Assembly (NCBI GenBank): GCA_900769385.1
Contig: CAAGGO010000213.1
Coordinates: forward strand, 1-6,196
From: Rikenellaceae bacterium
Lineage (GTDB): Bacteria; Bacteroidota; Bacteroidia; Bacteroidales; UBA932
Reading direction: 5' to 3'
Length of the DNA stretch: 6,196 nucleotides
The translations under genes and the position numbers were made by a program. The notes beneath the pieces are model-generated. The model worked only from the letters and a program-made list of their open reading frames with translations. It made no database searches and was not told where the DNA came from. The first letter of the stretch is position 1; each line of letters begins with the position of its first letter. Positions 1-6,184 of this stretch are shown piece by piece.

Positions 1-29
1 TCTTTCCCTACACGACGCTCTTCCGATCT
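1..29. other. Illumina TruSeq adapter remnant (non-genomic)
   Basis: The first 29 bases, ending in CTCTTCCGATCT, match the 3' part of the Illumina TruSeq universal (read 1) adapter. Read on the minus strand they start AGATCGGAAGAGCGTCGTG, the sequence found when a read runs through a short insert into the adapter. In the frame of the adjacent synthetase gene they translate as RSEERRVGK, a peptide well known as an adapter artefact in protein databases. The biological sequence therefore begins at base 30. Recognition is from memory of the adapter, and the match is end to end. Confidence 0.98.
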
Positions 30-1439
30 AATGTTCTTTCCGCTCTCCAGTACAATGGTGTTCTTTTTTCTTCCCGATAGGAATATCCTTCCTTTCTTGT
101 GTATCCTTGCACTGTCTCCAGTATTGAAGAAACCTTCATTATCAAAAACTGCCGCGGTTGCCTCAGGGTCTTTGTAGTACTCTTTGAATACACTCTTTCC
201 TTTTACGCAAAGATCACCAACTCCGTTTTCATCCGGATTGGCAATTTTAACCTGCAAACCAGGGCAAGGTTTTCCAACACTAAGGTGCTCCTCAAGGGTC
301 TGGCCATTGATTGAGATAAGGGGTCCGCACTCTGTAATGCCGTAACCATTCTCAATTTCCATTCCCAAATCACTCATACCTTTGATTGTTACAGGGTTGA
401 GCATTGATCCTCCGCAAATGATTATTCTGAGGTTGCCGCCAAACGGAGCAAACACATCCTTGAACATCTTGTGGGTAACGTCTATACCAAATTTTCTAAG
501 CAGATTGCTTATTTTCAAACCTTTCTGAAGCTTCTCCTCCTTACCCTGCTTCTTTACACCTGCCTGAATGTTCTTGTAGAATGCATTGGCAATCATAGGT
601 ACTACGGTAATGATTTCAGGCTTGAAGATCTTTATGTTCTTCATCATATGCCTCATATTGCCGCTTATATAGGTAAGTCTTGCAGCACCTATTCTGGTCA
701 TTATATGGGTGTTTATCTCCGTTGCATGGTGCATTGGAAGGACACTCATAGAGGTAAAGTGCGGAAGGGAGCGGATTGCATCCATACAGTTGGTCATATT
801 GGCAGCCAGATTGGCATTTGAGAGCACAACACCTTTGTTTGCACCTGTTGTACCGCTGGTAAAGAGTATCTTGGCAGGTGCATCAAGATCCAGCTCCATA
901 TTTCTGAACTTGCCGTTGTTGCCAAGTTTCTTGCCCCTCTCCACAAACTCCCCATAATAAGGGAGTCCTTCAATTTTTTTGTCTATAGTAATTATATGTT
1001 TCAGTAGCTGGGATTCTGCTGCTATTGCCTTAAGGCGCTCTACCTGCTCACTGCTGCAAAGCACTGCAGCAGCATCACATTTTGCAAGCAGCATTGCCAA
1101 AAGTGCATCCGGTGCATTTACATCAATTGGGGTAACTACTCCCACTCCACTAGAGATTGTAATGTCTGAGATTACATATCTGCAGCAGTTCTCTGAAACT
1201 ATTGCAATATGTGAACCTTCAAAACCTGCCTCAATAAGGCCATCTCCAAGGTTCATAACCTCCTCATAAAGGTCATTTACAGTATAGTATACTATCTCAT
1301 TTGCTTCATTAAGCTCTGCAAGGACATTATTGCCGGGGTAATATTTCTTTATCCTCTCCAACATGTCCCTGATGCTGCGGCAATCACCATCCTTAAGGAC
1401 AGTTTTTGCAAGCATCTCTCTTTCACTCTTTAACTTCAT
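30..1439 (-). CDS. AMP-forming acyl-CoA/acyl-acid synthetase, 3' end missing
   Basis: This is an adenylate-forming enzyme that should activate a carboxylic acid with ATP to an acyl-AMP and pass it to CoA or a carrier thiol; it is presumably cytosolic. Starting at the ATG at 1439, 470 genuine codons are present. Visible motifs are the P-loop FTSGTTGANKG (193-203), LPMHHATE around H237-H238, GYGITE (365-370), TGD (440-442, with D442 expected to bind the AMP ribose) and the hinge region GRKKN (456-460). The usual Pro before the P-loop Lys is Asn here, which the family tolerates (E. coli FadD also lacks it). The motif style, especially VLESGKNI near the end, resembles long-chain fatty acyl-CoA synthetases more than NRPS adenylation domains. 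The C-terminal lid with the catalytic Lys, perhaps 80 residues, is lost at the contig end. There is no signal peptide. The gene starts 20 nt after the condensation-fold gene, with a purine-rich A-rich leader, and is clearly cotranscribed. The substrate is unknown. Confidence 0.93.
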
Positions 1440-1459
1440 ATCTTTAATTTCTCTTTTCT

Positions 1460-2809
1460 CTAAAACAATTCTCCAAGTGCTGCCTCCGGATTCTTGAGCA
1501 CTGTCTCAATTACATTTACGTATGTATTCTGGAAATCTATTACCTGCTCTGTTGTACACATCTCTGTCTGAACATCATACATTGCATATACCTCATTGTT
1601 CCCTGTATTCAGAATCATTCCTATATATGCTGCAAGGGCTCCTTTTCCGTTAGAATGCAACTGGAAGCTTACCCCTTTAGGGAATGCTACCGGAATGAAT
1701 GAGAAACAGAAGTTGGTAAGCTGGCTCATCATTGAGTAGTTCCAAAGCTTGTGCTGCATAGCCTCCACCTCAAGGAATGAAAGCTTTGTATGTCTGTAAA
1801 GCTCTGCCTGGTCCTGGAAAAGTTTAAGGATGTTCTCGGTGAATGAGGTAGAATAATCCACAGTTGTATAAACGCTCAAACTCTGCACTTTTGTACCGGC
1901 TGCCTTTTTGTCCGCTACTGTTCCCCTGCAGTTCATGAGCTCCAAAGGCAACTGGTAAGGGAATTTCTCATTTTTAAGGGAACAGGCAATGGCGCAAGTG
2001 TAGAAGAAGAATGTATTCAGTGATATTGAATATTGGCGGCACCACTCTGCCGCCTTTTCTGTGAGTGTTGCAGGGATTACAAACTTGTAACCTTTTGTAT
2101 CACATTTTACAAACAGATATGGCAATGAACGGTGACCTTTACGTTTGCATTTGAGCCATCTGTCACTCTCATTTCCGTGGATTCCCAAATAGCCCGGCAT
2201 CTGGGGGTGCTGTACCTCATAATACTCCTTAAAGAAAGCCTTGTCTTTCTCAAGTGCTGCATCATTTGCCCTGTACTGTGCATCCTTCTTGAGGATTTCC
2301 TCAAACTGTGCAGGCTGAGGAGGCATCTCCTCCCCTTTTGCAAGTGCATTGTAAATCTGGTAAAGGTCATTTACCATAATGCCTATTCCGTAAGTATCCG
2401 CAACAAGGTGGCTGATTTTAATGAACAGTATCTTCTCACCTGTTGGACCGTTTGCAAACACTGGCTTGAATGTCTCGCCTTTAAACACATTCACCATCCC
2501 TTTTCTGAACTTGTTTACAAACTTCTCCATCTCACCGTATGAAGAGAAGCTCTTTACAGGTATGGTACCTATTGTATGTTTCTCCCTGAAATACTGCAGG
2601 TTCTGTTTTCCTTTCTTCTCAAACTGCAGTCTGAGGCAGTCATTTCTCTCAACCAGCAGTTCAAGGGCCTTTGTCATAAGCCCCTCCTGGAAACCGTTCT
2701 CAAAACTGATTGAAAACAGAATATTGGCCACTCTCTTGAAAAGGGAGTATTTGGTCTGCAGGTGTACTATATCCTGAGAATAGTTGAATGCGTATCTTGT
2801 CTGTGTCAT
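1460..2809 (-). CDS. Freestanding condensation-domain-like acyltransferase
   Basis: This 449-residue protein looks like a single NRPS-type condensation domain (CoA-dependent acyltransferase superfamily) and contains little else. LVERNDCLRLQF (52-63) matches the RHExLRTxF-type motif. ISHLVADTYG (132-141) matches HHxxxDG: the catalytic second His is kept as H134 and the structural Asp as D138, but the first His is Ser133. PLELMNCRGT (288-297), followed about 10-20 residues later by a hydrophobic strand, resembles the second-lobe NR...G region of these domains. The length of about 450 residues is that of a complete two-lobe domain. No adenylation or carrier domain is fused and no signal peptide is seen, so it should act in the cytosol. 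Its ATG overlaps the stop of the preceding gene by one base (TAATG), suggesting translational coupling, and an acyl-activating enzyme follows 20 nt later. The likely role is transfer of an activated acyl group to an amine or hydroxyl. An alternative is a wax-ester or alcohol O-acyltransferase-like enzyme of the same fold. The acceptor cannot be told from sequence. Confidence 0.85.
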   Translation of the reverse strand: MTQTRYAFNYSQDIVHLQTKYSLFKRVANILFSISFENGFQEGLMTKALELLVERNDCLRLQFEKKGKQNLQYFREKHTIGTIPVKSFSSYGEMEKFVNKFRKGMVNVFKGETFKPVFANGPTGEKILFIKISHLVADTYGIGIMVNDLYQIYNALAKGEEMPPQPAQFEEILKKDAQYRANDAALEKDKAFFKEYYEVQHPQMPGYLGIHGNESDRWLKCKRKGHRSLPYLFVKCDTKGYKFVIPATLTEKAAEWCRQYSISLNTFFFYTCAIACSLKNEKFPYQLPLELMNCRGTVADKKAAGTKVQSLSVYTTVDYSTSFTENILKLFQDQAELYRHTKLSFLEVEAMQHKLWNYSMMSQLTNFCFSFIPVAFPKGVSFQLHSNGKGALAAYIGMILNTGNNEVYAMYDVQTEMCTTEQVIDFQNTYVNVIETVLKNPEAALGELF

Positions 2810-3660
2810 TACTTTTTCATTTTAGCAGAAAACTCTACCAGTTTCTCATAGTCCTTCTTGTCAATTGGAGTAAGCTCCTTGCAGGAATTGTACAATCCTG
2901 TTGCATAACTTACAAGGGCTTTTGCCTCTTCCCTGTCTGACATTGCGGTAAACGGTTTTACGCTCCAAGGCATATAATTCCTTGAACCGTCAAAGTATGA
3001 GTATTTCTCTATGTTCGATTCTTTCTCCCCTTTGAAAAGAGGTGCATTTTCTGCCGCTGCTTCCTGTCTCTTCTCTGCACTCCAGTTCCTCTTGTAAAGC
3101 ATCTGTGCAAGGAATGTGTAGGTTGAAATCCTCAACTCGTCGGGAGGAATACAGGTAGCTGCCTTTCTGGTGAAGTTTATTGCGGCGTCAGTTGATTTCA
3201 TTGGGTGGTTGTAATAGATCTCCGCAAGGGCCTGCCACGCCTCCGAGTAATCCACGTTGCCGTATTTGTCCAAAATTGCAGTGAGGTCCTTCATCATTTT
3301 TGGAACGGCTGCTGCCTGCTCCATAATGTTTCTGGTCTGGCAATCCCTACCTATATTGGCACAATGCCACATAAGGCACTCTTTGCTGGTAGAATATTCC
3401 TTCAAACCTTTCTCCGCATACTCCATTCCAAGGGCATACCAGGTACGTTTGGCAACTTTACCCTCCTCCTGCTCACCCAGCATAAGGGATACCCTTGAAA
3501 GACGCCAATAAACATCAGCCTTCTCACTTCCAGGAAAAGCATCATCAAGCATAACAAGCAGTGTATCGTGGTTTTCCCGATAGTTGCATTTGTATTTGAA
3601 ATCCCTGTCTACAGAGAAAAAACTTGCCACAACGGCAGCCAATAAAAACAGTTTTAACAT
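2809..3660 (-). CDS. Exported helical-repeat (TPR-like) protein of unknown function
   Basis: No named family was recognised with confidence. The 283-residue protein starts with a short positive/hydrophobic segment, MLKLFLLAAVVASFFS (1-16), consistent with a Sec signal peptide. There is no lipobox Cys, so it is likely periplasmic rather than a lipoprotein. The rest is alpha-helical with TPR-like helix pairs, for example around 51-62, 74-89 and 141-190 (AWQALAEIYYNHP, then AAINFTRKAATC, then TYTFLAQMLYKR). Several Cys residues (25, 95, 100, 107, 170, 260) could form disulphides after export. It resembles Bacteroidota periplasmic TPR proteins in general; TPRs usually mediate protein or peptide contacts. 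It is the first gene of its unit, starting about 12 nt after the predicted transcription start, and it overlaps the condensation-fold gene by one base. The reason an exported protein leads an operon of two cytosolic acyl-handling enzymes is unclear. It could be a partner or binding protein for their product. Confidence 0.8.
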   Translation of the reverse strand: MLKLFLLAAVVASFFSVDRDFKYKCNYRENHDTLLVMLDDAFPGSEKADVYWRLSRVSLMLGEQEEGKVAKRTWYALGMEYAEKGLKEYSTSKECLMWHCANIGRDCQTRNIMEQAAAVPKMMKDLTAILDKYGNVDYSEAWQALAEIYYNHPMKSTDAAINFTRKAATCIPPDELRISTYTFLAQMLYKRNWSAEKRQEAAAENAPLFKGEKESNIEKYSYFDGSRNYMPWSVKPFTAMSDREEAKALVSYATGLYNSCKELTPIDKKDYEKLVEFSAKMKK

Positions 3661-3679
3661 AGCTTTTTAATTGAACCTG

Positions 3680-3711
3680 CAAATATAGCCATTTGATAAC
3701 TACAAAGCAAA
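3680..3711 (-). promoter_or_regulatory. Bacteroidota-type promoter for the TPR/condensation/synthetase unit
   Basis: On the minus strand the -7 box TATATTTG (3680-3687) matches the Bacteroidota consensus TAnnTTTG exactly. A -33 TTTG (3708-3711) lies 20 nt upstream, inside the usual 19-21 nt spacing. Transcription should start near 3673, leaving a leader of only about 12 nt (A-rich, no Shine-Dalgarno) before the ATG at 3660. The -33 box lies inside the U-tract of the upstream terminator. Confidence 0.8.
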
Positions 3712-3741
3712 AGAAAAGGCAGCCATGCTGTGGGCTGCCTT
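3709..3741 (-). terminator. Intrinsic terminator after the M28 peptidase gene
   Basis: On the minus strand a perfect 9-bp stem, AAGGCAGCC/GGCTGCCTT (3733-3741 and 3716-3724), closes an 8-nt loop. It is followed directly by a T-rich run, TTCTTTT (3709-3715). It begins 21 nt after the peptidase stop codon and separates the two transcription units. Confidence 0.88.
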
Positions 3742-3762
3742 AATATGTTTATGTTCCAGAAA

Positions 3763-5304
3763 CTATCTGCGTGGTTGCGGAGCTTTAGGATAACCTGGAA
3801 GTGCAGGGATACGTGCATCATCCATTGCTGCGTTAAGTGCCAACCAGGCAACAATAACTGCATCAACCTTAAGGTCCTCTATTGAAAGTCTCTCGTATGT
3901 GTCCATTACAGTGTGGTAAGTACGGTCATACTCCAAATCATCCTGGATGAACTGGTAAGCAGGCAAGCCGTAACGGGTAAATGACTGGTGGTCGGTACCG
4001 CTGGTCTTGCGCAAAGTGATTGTATTGAAGCCAAGTGACTCAACAGGTTTCTTCCACACCTCAAAGAATGGAACTGCCATGTCGTTCTCCTCAAGGTAAA
4101 TTCCACGGAAACGGCCTGAACCGTTGTCTACGTTCAAGTATAGTGCAAAATTGTCATAACCAGGAAGTTTCTTTCCTTTCTTGGTGTCATAAAGTTTCTG
4201 CTCAGCATAACCTCTTGAGCCGTACAAGCCTTGCTCCTCACCACCCCATAGGGCAATTTTAATGGTACGTTTTGGCTGGATGCCCAAAGCCTTGATAATT
4301 CGCAAAGCCTCCATCATAACTACTACACCCGATGCATTGTCAGCTGCACCTGTACCGCCGTGCCATGAATCAAAGTGTGCGCCCAACAATACAACCTCAT
4401 TTTTAAGTTTAGGGTCAGTTCCCGGGATTTCTGCATATACGTTGTTGATTTTCTGATTGTCGGTGAAGACATTTTTCACATTCAGCTCCATCTCCACTTT
4501 CTGACCTTTTGAAAGCATACGTGCCATACGTGCGTGGTCCTCCAAAGGAAGGATAATCTCAGGGGTAGGCTCAGGATCTCCTACTTTGTACTGTACGCCG
4601 CGTGAGCTTGGTACGTTGAAAGTTCCGCCGCTGCTTATGATTGCAAGAGGTTTCTCCTCTTTGAACATCTGGGTCATGGCTGCCTGAAGTTCTCTCTGCG
4701 CCATCCAGTTTCCGCCATCCATTCTTCTTCTCATTGGATTTGGACGTGGATCTTTTGCAATCACCTCAAGCTCCTCCTCTGTATAACGTTTTGCAAGAGG
4801 GGTAAACTTGATCTGGTAATTTTGGGTAGAAGGCATAATTACAATCTTGCCTGCCAATGTGCCTTTATATTTTGCAAGGTCCTCTTTGGTTTTAACATCT
4901 ACAAGCACGCACTCACCTTTAACCAAACCGTTGGTGCTTCCGCTCCAAGCCTTAGGATTAGCTGCAAAACTGCAGTAATAAGGGGCAGTCATAGCCACAT
5001 AGTTCATCTGATTGTCCCAACCGCCTTTAGGGAAATTATATGCAAACTCAACGTTTACATTTGAGAAGCCCATCTCCTTAAGTTTATCAACAACCATACC
5101 CTCAGCCCTAAGTTTAAGCTGTGAAGCAGCCAAACGTGGACCCATCTCATCAGTAAGGAATTGTGCAAGCGGCTCAAGCTGTGAATTTGAGAAACCCTCA
5201 TTCTTAATCTTATAAGCCACTTCATTTGAAAGCGCTGTCTGCGCATAAGCTGCAACGTTAGCCATAGCCAAAAACGCTGCAACAAAAGAAACCAGTTTTT
5301 TCAT
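3763..5304 (-). CDS. Secreted M28 family zinc metallopeptidase with inserted PA-like domain
   Basis: This is a two-zinc exopeptidase of family M28 (carboxypeptidase Q/glutamate carboxypeptidase II-like), expected to trim peptides or amino-acyl conjugates in the periplasm or outside the cell. Counting from the ATG at 5304 it has 513 residues. A Sec signal peptide (1-21) ends AYA|Q, leaving N-terminal Gln for pyroglutamate formation, as the Bacteroidetes Q-rule describes. Residues about 120-260 look like a protease-associated insertion. The metal site is complete by motif: H310 in GAHFDSW, bridging D322 in GAADNASG, catalytic E356 and ligand E357 in WGGEEQG, D393 in LNVDNGSG, and H464 in TYHTVMDT. 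The motif TDHQSF (437-442) is the usual substrate-side loop. A TTG two codons upstream is in frame, but the ATG gives the better MKK-type signal start. The gene lies 13 nt after the PIG-L gene, so the two are cotranscribed, and it is followed by an intrinsic terminator. The substrate is unknown. Confidence 0.95.
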   Translation of the reverse strand: MKKLVSFVAAFLAMANVAAYAQTALSNEVAYKIKNEGFSNSQLEPLAQFLTDEMGPRLAASQLKLRAEGMVVDKLKEMGFSNVNVEFAYNFPKGGWDNQMNYVAMTAPYYCSFAANPKAWSGSTNGLVKGECVLVDVKTKEDLAKYKGTLAGKIVIMPSTQNYQIKFTPLAKRYTEEELEVIAKDPRPNPMRRRMDGGNWMAQRELQAAMTQMFKEEKPLAIISSGGTFNVPSSRGVQYKVGDPEPTPEIILPLEDHARMARMLSKGQKVEMELNVKNVFTDNQKINNVYAEIPGTDPKLKNEVVLLGAHFDSWHGGTGAADNASGVVVMMEALRIIKALGIQPKRTIKIALWGGEEQGLYGSRGYAEQKLYDTKKGKKLPGYDNFALYLNVDNGSGRFRGIYLEENDMAVPFFEVWKKPVESLGFNTITLRKTSGTDHQSFTRYGLPAYQFIQDDLEYDRTYHTVMDTYERLSIEDLKVDAVIVAWLALNAAMDDARIPALPGYPKAPQPRR

Positions 5305-5317
5305 AGTCAAGTGTTAT

Positions 5318-6085
5318 TTAATACATATAATTCTTATCCCTTCTGGCGTGAATGAAAGCCTCCGCCCTGCCGCATCTGTACTCCATTCCCCTGAAAATCT
5401 CCATCTGTTCGTGGGCGCTGGTATACCAGTTCTCAGGATTCTGGCTCACATGGCAGAAACTTGCATCCTTCTTCAACTGCGAGGTCTCTGTAATGTCAAC
5501 CCAATCTGTAGGATGGAAAAGCTGGGTCTGCACACCGCTCATCACCTCATAGAAATAAAGCTCAAAATTATATCCCAATCGTCTCCACGCATCATAAACC
5601 AAAGTGTAGCAAACCCTGTGGTCTGCGTGAGAATCAATTGGCCAGTGGGTGAAAACAATATCAGGTTTTTCTGCAGCCAAAAGCTCTTTCACCTCTGCAT
5701 AACGCTCCTTGTTCACCTCAGCACTGCCGTCTATTTGTGTAAGGAATAACGGACGTACACCCATCATCTTACAAGCCTTTGTTGCCTCAGCCACTCGTAT
5801 TTTTGCAGAGTCATCATATGATGTACCTGGAATACCGGCCTCACCTTTAGTAAGATACACTGAAACCACCTCAAAACCTGCATTCTTCAATTTTATCATT
5901 GTACCGCCGCAACCTGTCTCCGGATCATCCGGATGCGCTCCAAAAATCAAAGCCTTCCTTACCTTCTTCTCCCCCTTCATACCATCTTCCCGATAACTTC
6001 TCTCAGATGCCACCGCATCCAAACCGAACAATGACGTGCCCGCTACTGCCGCACCTGTCATCTTTAACATATCTCTTCTGTTCAT
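5318..6085 (-). CDS. Tat-exported PIG-L/LmbE family zinc deacetylase
   Basis: This is a member of the PIG-L superfamily, zinc enzymes that remove acyl groups (usually acetyl) from amino sugars or similar amides (MshB, BshB, GlcNAc-PI deacetylase). From the ATG at 6085 it has 255 residues, normal for a single domain. The signature AHPDDPE (50-56) supplies H51, D54 (zinc) and D53 (expected general base). SHADH (152-156) supplies the third zinc ligand, most likely H156. The N-terminus MNRRDMLK followed by a hydrophobic stretch to about residue 27 is a twin-arginine signal, so the enzyme is probably exported folded with its metal. The ATG is preferred over an in-frame TTG at 6094 because it places the Arg pair at residues 3-4, as in many Tat substrates. 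Cytosolic family members (bacillithiol, mycothiol) lack such a signal, so a periplasmic or cell-surface glycan or N-acyl substrate is more likely. It is the first gene of its unit; the M28 peptidase follows after 13 nt. The exact substrate cannot be called. Confidence 0.93.
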   Translation of the reverse strand: MNRRDMLKMTGAAVAGTSLFGLDAVASERSYREDGMKGEKKVRKALIFGAHPDDPETGCGGTMIKLKNAGFEVVSVYLTKGEAGIPGTSYDDSAKIRVAEATKACKMMGVRPLFLTQIDGSAEVNKERYAEVKELLAAEKPDIVFTHWPIDSHADHRVCYTLVYDAWRRLGYNFELYFYEVMSGVQTQLFHPTDWVDITETSQLKKDASFCHVSQNPENWYTSAHEQMEIFRGMEYRCGRAEAFIHARRDKNYMY

Positions 6086-6110
6086 AAAATCCAATCTTTA
6101 TTGCTCTCTA

Positions 6111-6118
6111 CAAATGTA
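6111..6118 (-). promoter_or_regulatory. -7 box of the PIG-L/M28 unit promoter
   Basis: TACATTTG on the minus strand matches the Bacteroidota -7 consensus TAnnTTTG exactly. It would start transcription near 6105, giving a leader of about 20 nt before the ATG at 6085. No TTTG is found at the expected -33 position (about 6137-6143 reads as AAGACAA), so the promoter may be weak or activator-dependent. A long dyad lies directly upstream. Confidence 0.65.
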
Positions 6119-6142
6119 ATTATTTTTTCATTCACGTTGTCT

Positions 6143-6181
6143 TTTTGTACAACTTCCTGAAATTTAGGAAGTTGTACAAAA
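6143..6181. repeat. 39-nt inverted repeat upstream of the PIG-L/M28 promoter
   Basis: Two perfect 16-nt arms, TTTTGTACAACTTCCT (6143-6158) and its reverse complement (6166-6181), flank a 7-nt spacer. Each arm contains the self-palindrome TTGTACAA (6145-6152 and 6172-6179). The arms start with T-runs and end with A-runs, the reverse of an intrinsic terminator, on both strands. The near edge sits at about -38 relative to the predicted start. It may be a regulator-binding site or cruciform; its function is inferred from position only. Confidence 0.75.
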
Positions 6182-6184
6182 CAA

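Noticed and set aside
8..193. A 61-codon minus-strand reading frame at the left end
   Set aside because: It overlaps the synthetase in another frame and its last residues come from the adapter, so it is not a gene.
471..821. A 116-codon plus-strand open frame
   Set aside because: It is antisense to the synthetase P-loop and H237 region, whose conserved motifs prove the minus-strand frame; the plus-strand protein has no recognisable family features.
2132..2542. A 136-codon plus-strand open frame
   Set aside because: It is antisense to the condensation-fold gene, covering its HxxxD motif; its composition is that of a reverse-strand shadow.
1460..2809. A fragment of a modular NRPS
   Set aside because: The gene has its own start and stop, is the length of one complete condensation domain, and is not fused to adenylation or carrier domains.
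5305..5310. In-frame TTG start two codons before the peptidase ATG
   Set aside because: The ATG at 5304 gives a standard MKK signal-peptide start; no ribosome-binding feature favours the TTG.
5348..5749. A 133-codon plus-strand open frame
   Set aside because: It lies entirely opposite the PIG-L gene, whose zinc motifs establish the minus-strand frame.
6086..6094. In-frame TTG start three codons before the PIG-L ATG
   Set aside because: The ATG at 6085 places the Arg pair right after the start, as usual for Tat substrates, and ATG is far commoner.
6143..6181. The inverted repeat as an intrinsic terminator
   Set aside because: The stem begins with T's and ends with A's on both strands, with no U-tract after the 3' arm in either direction.
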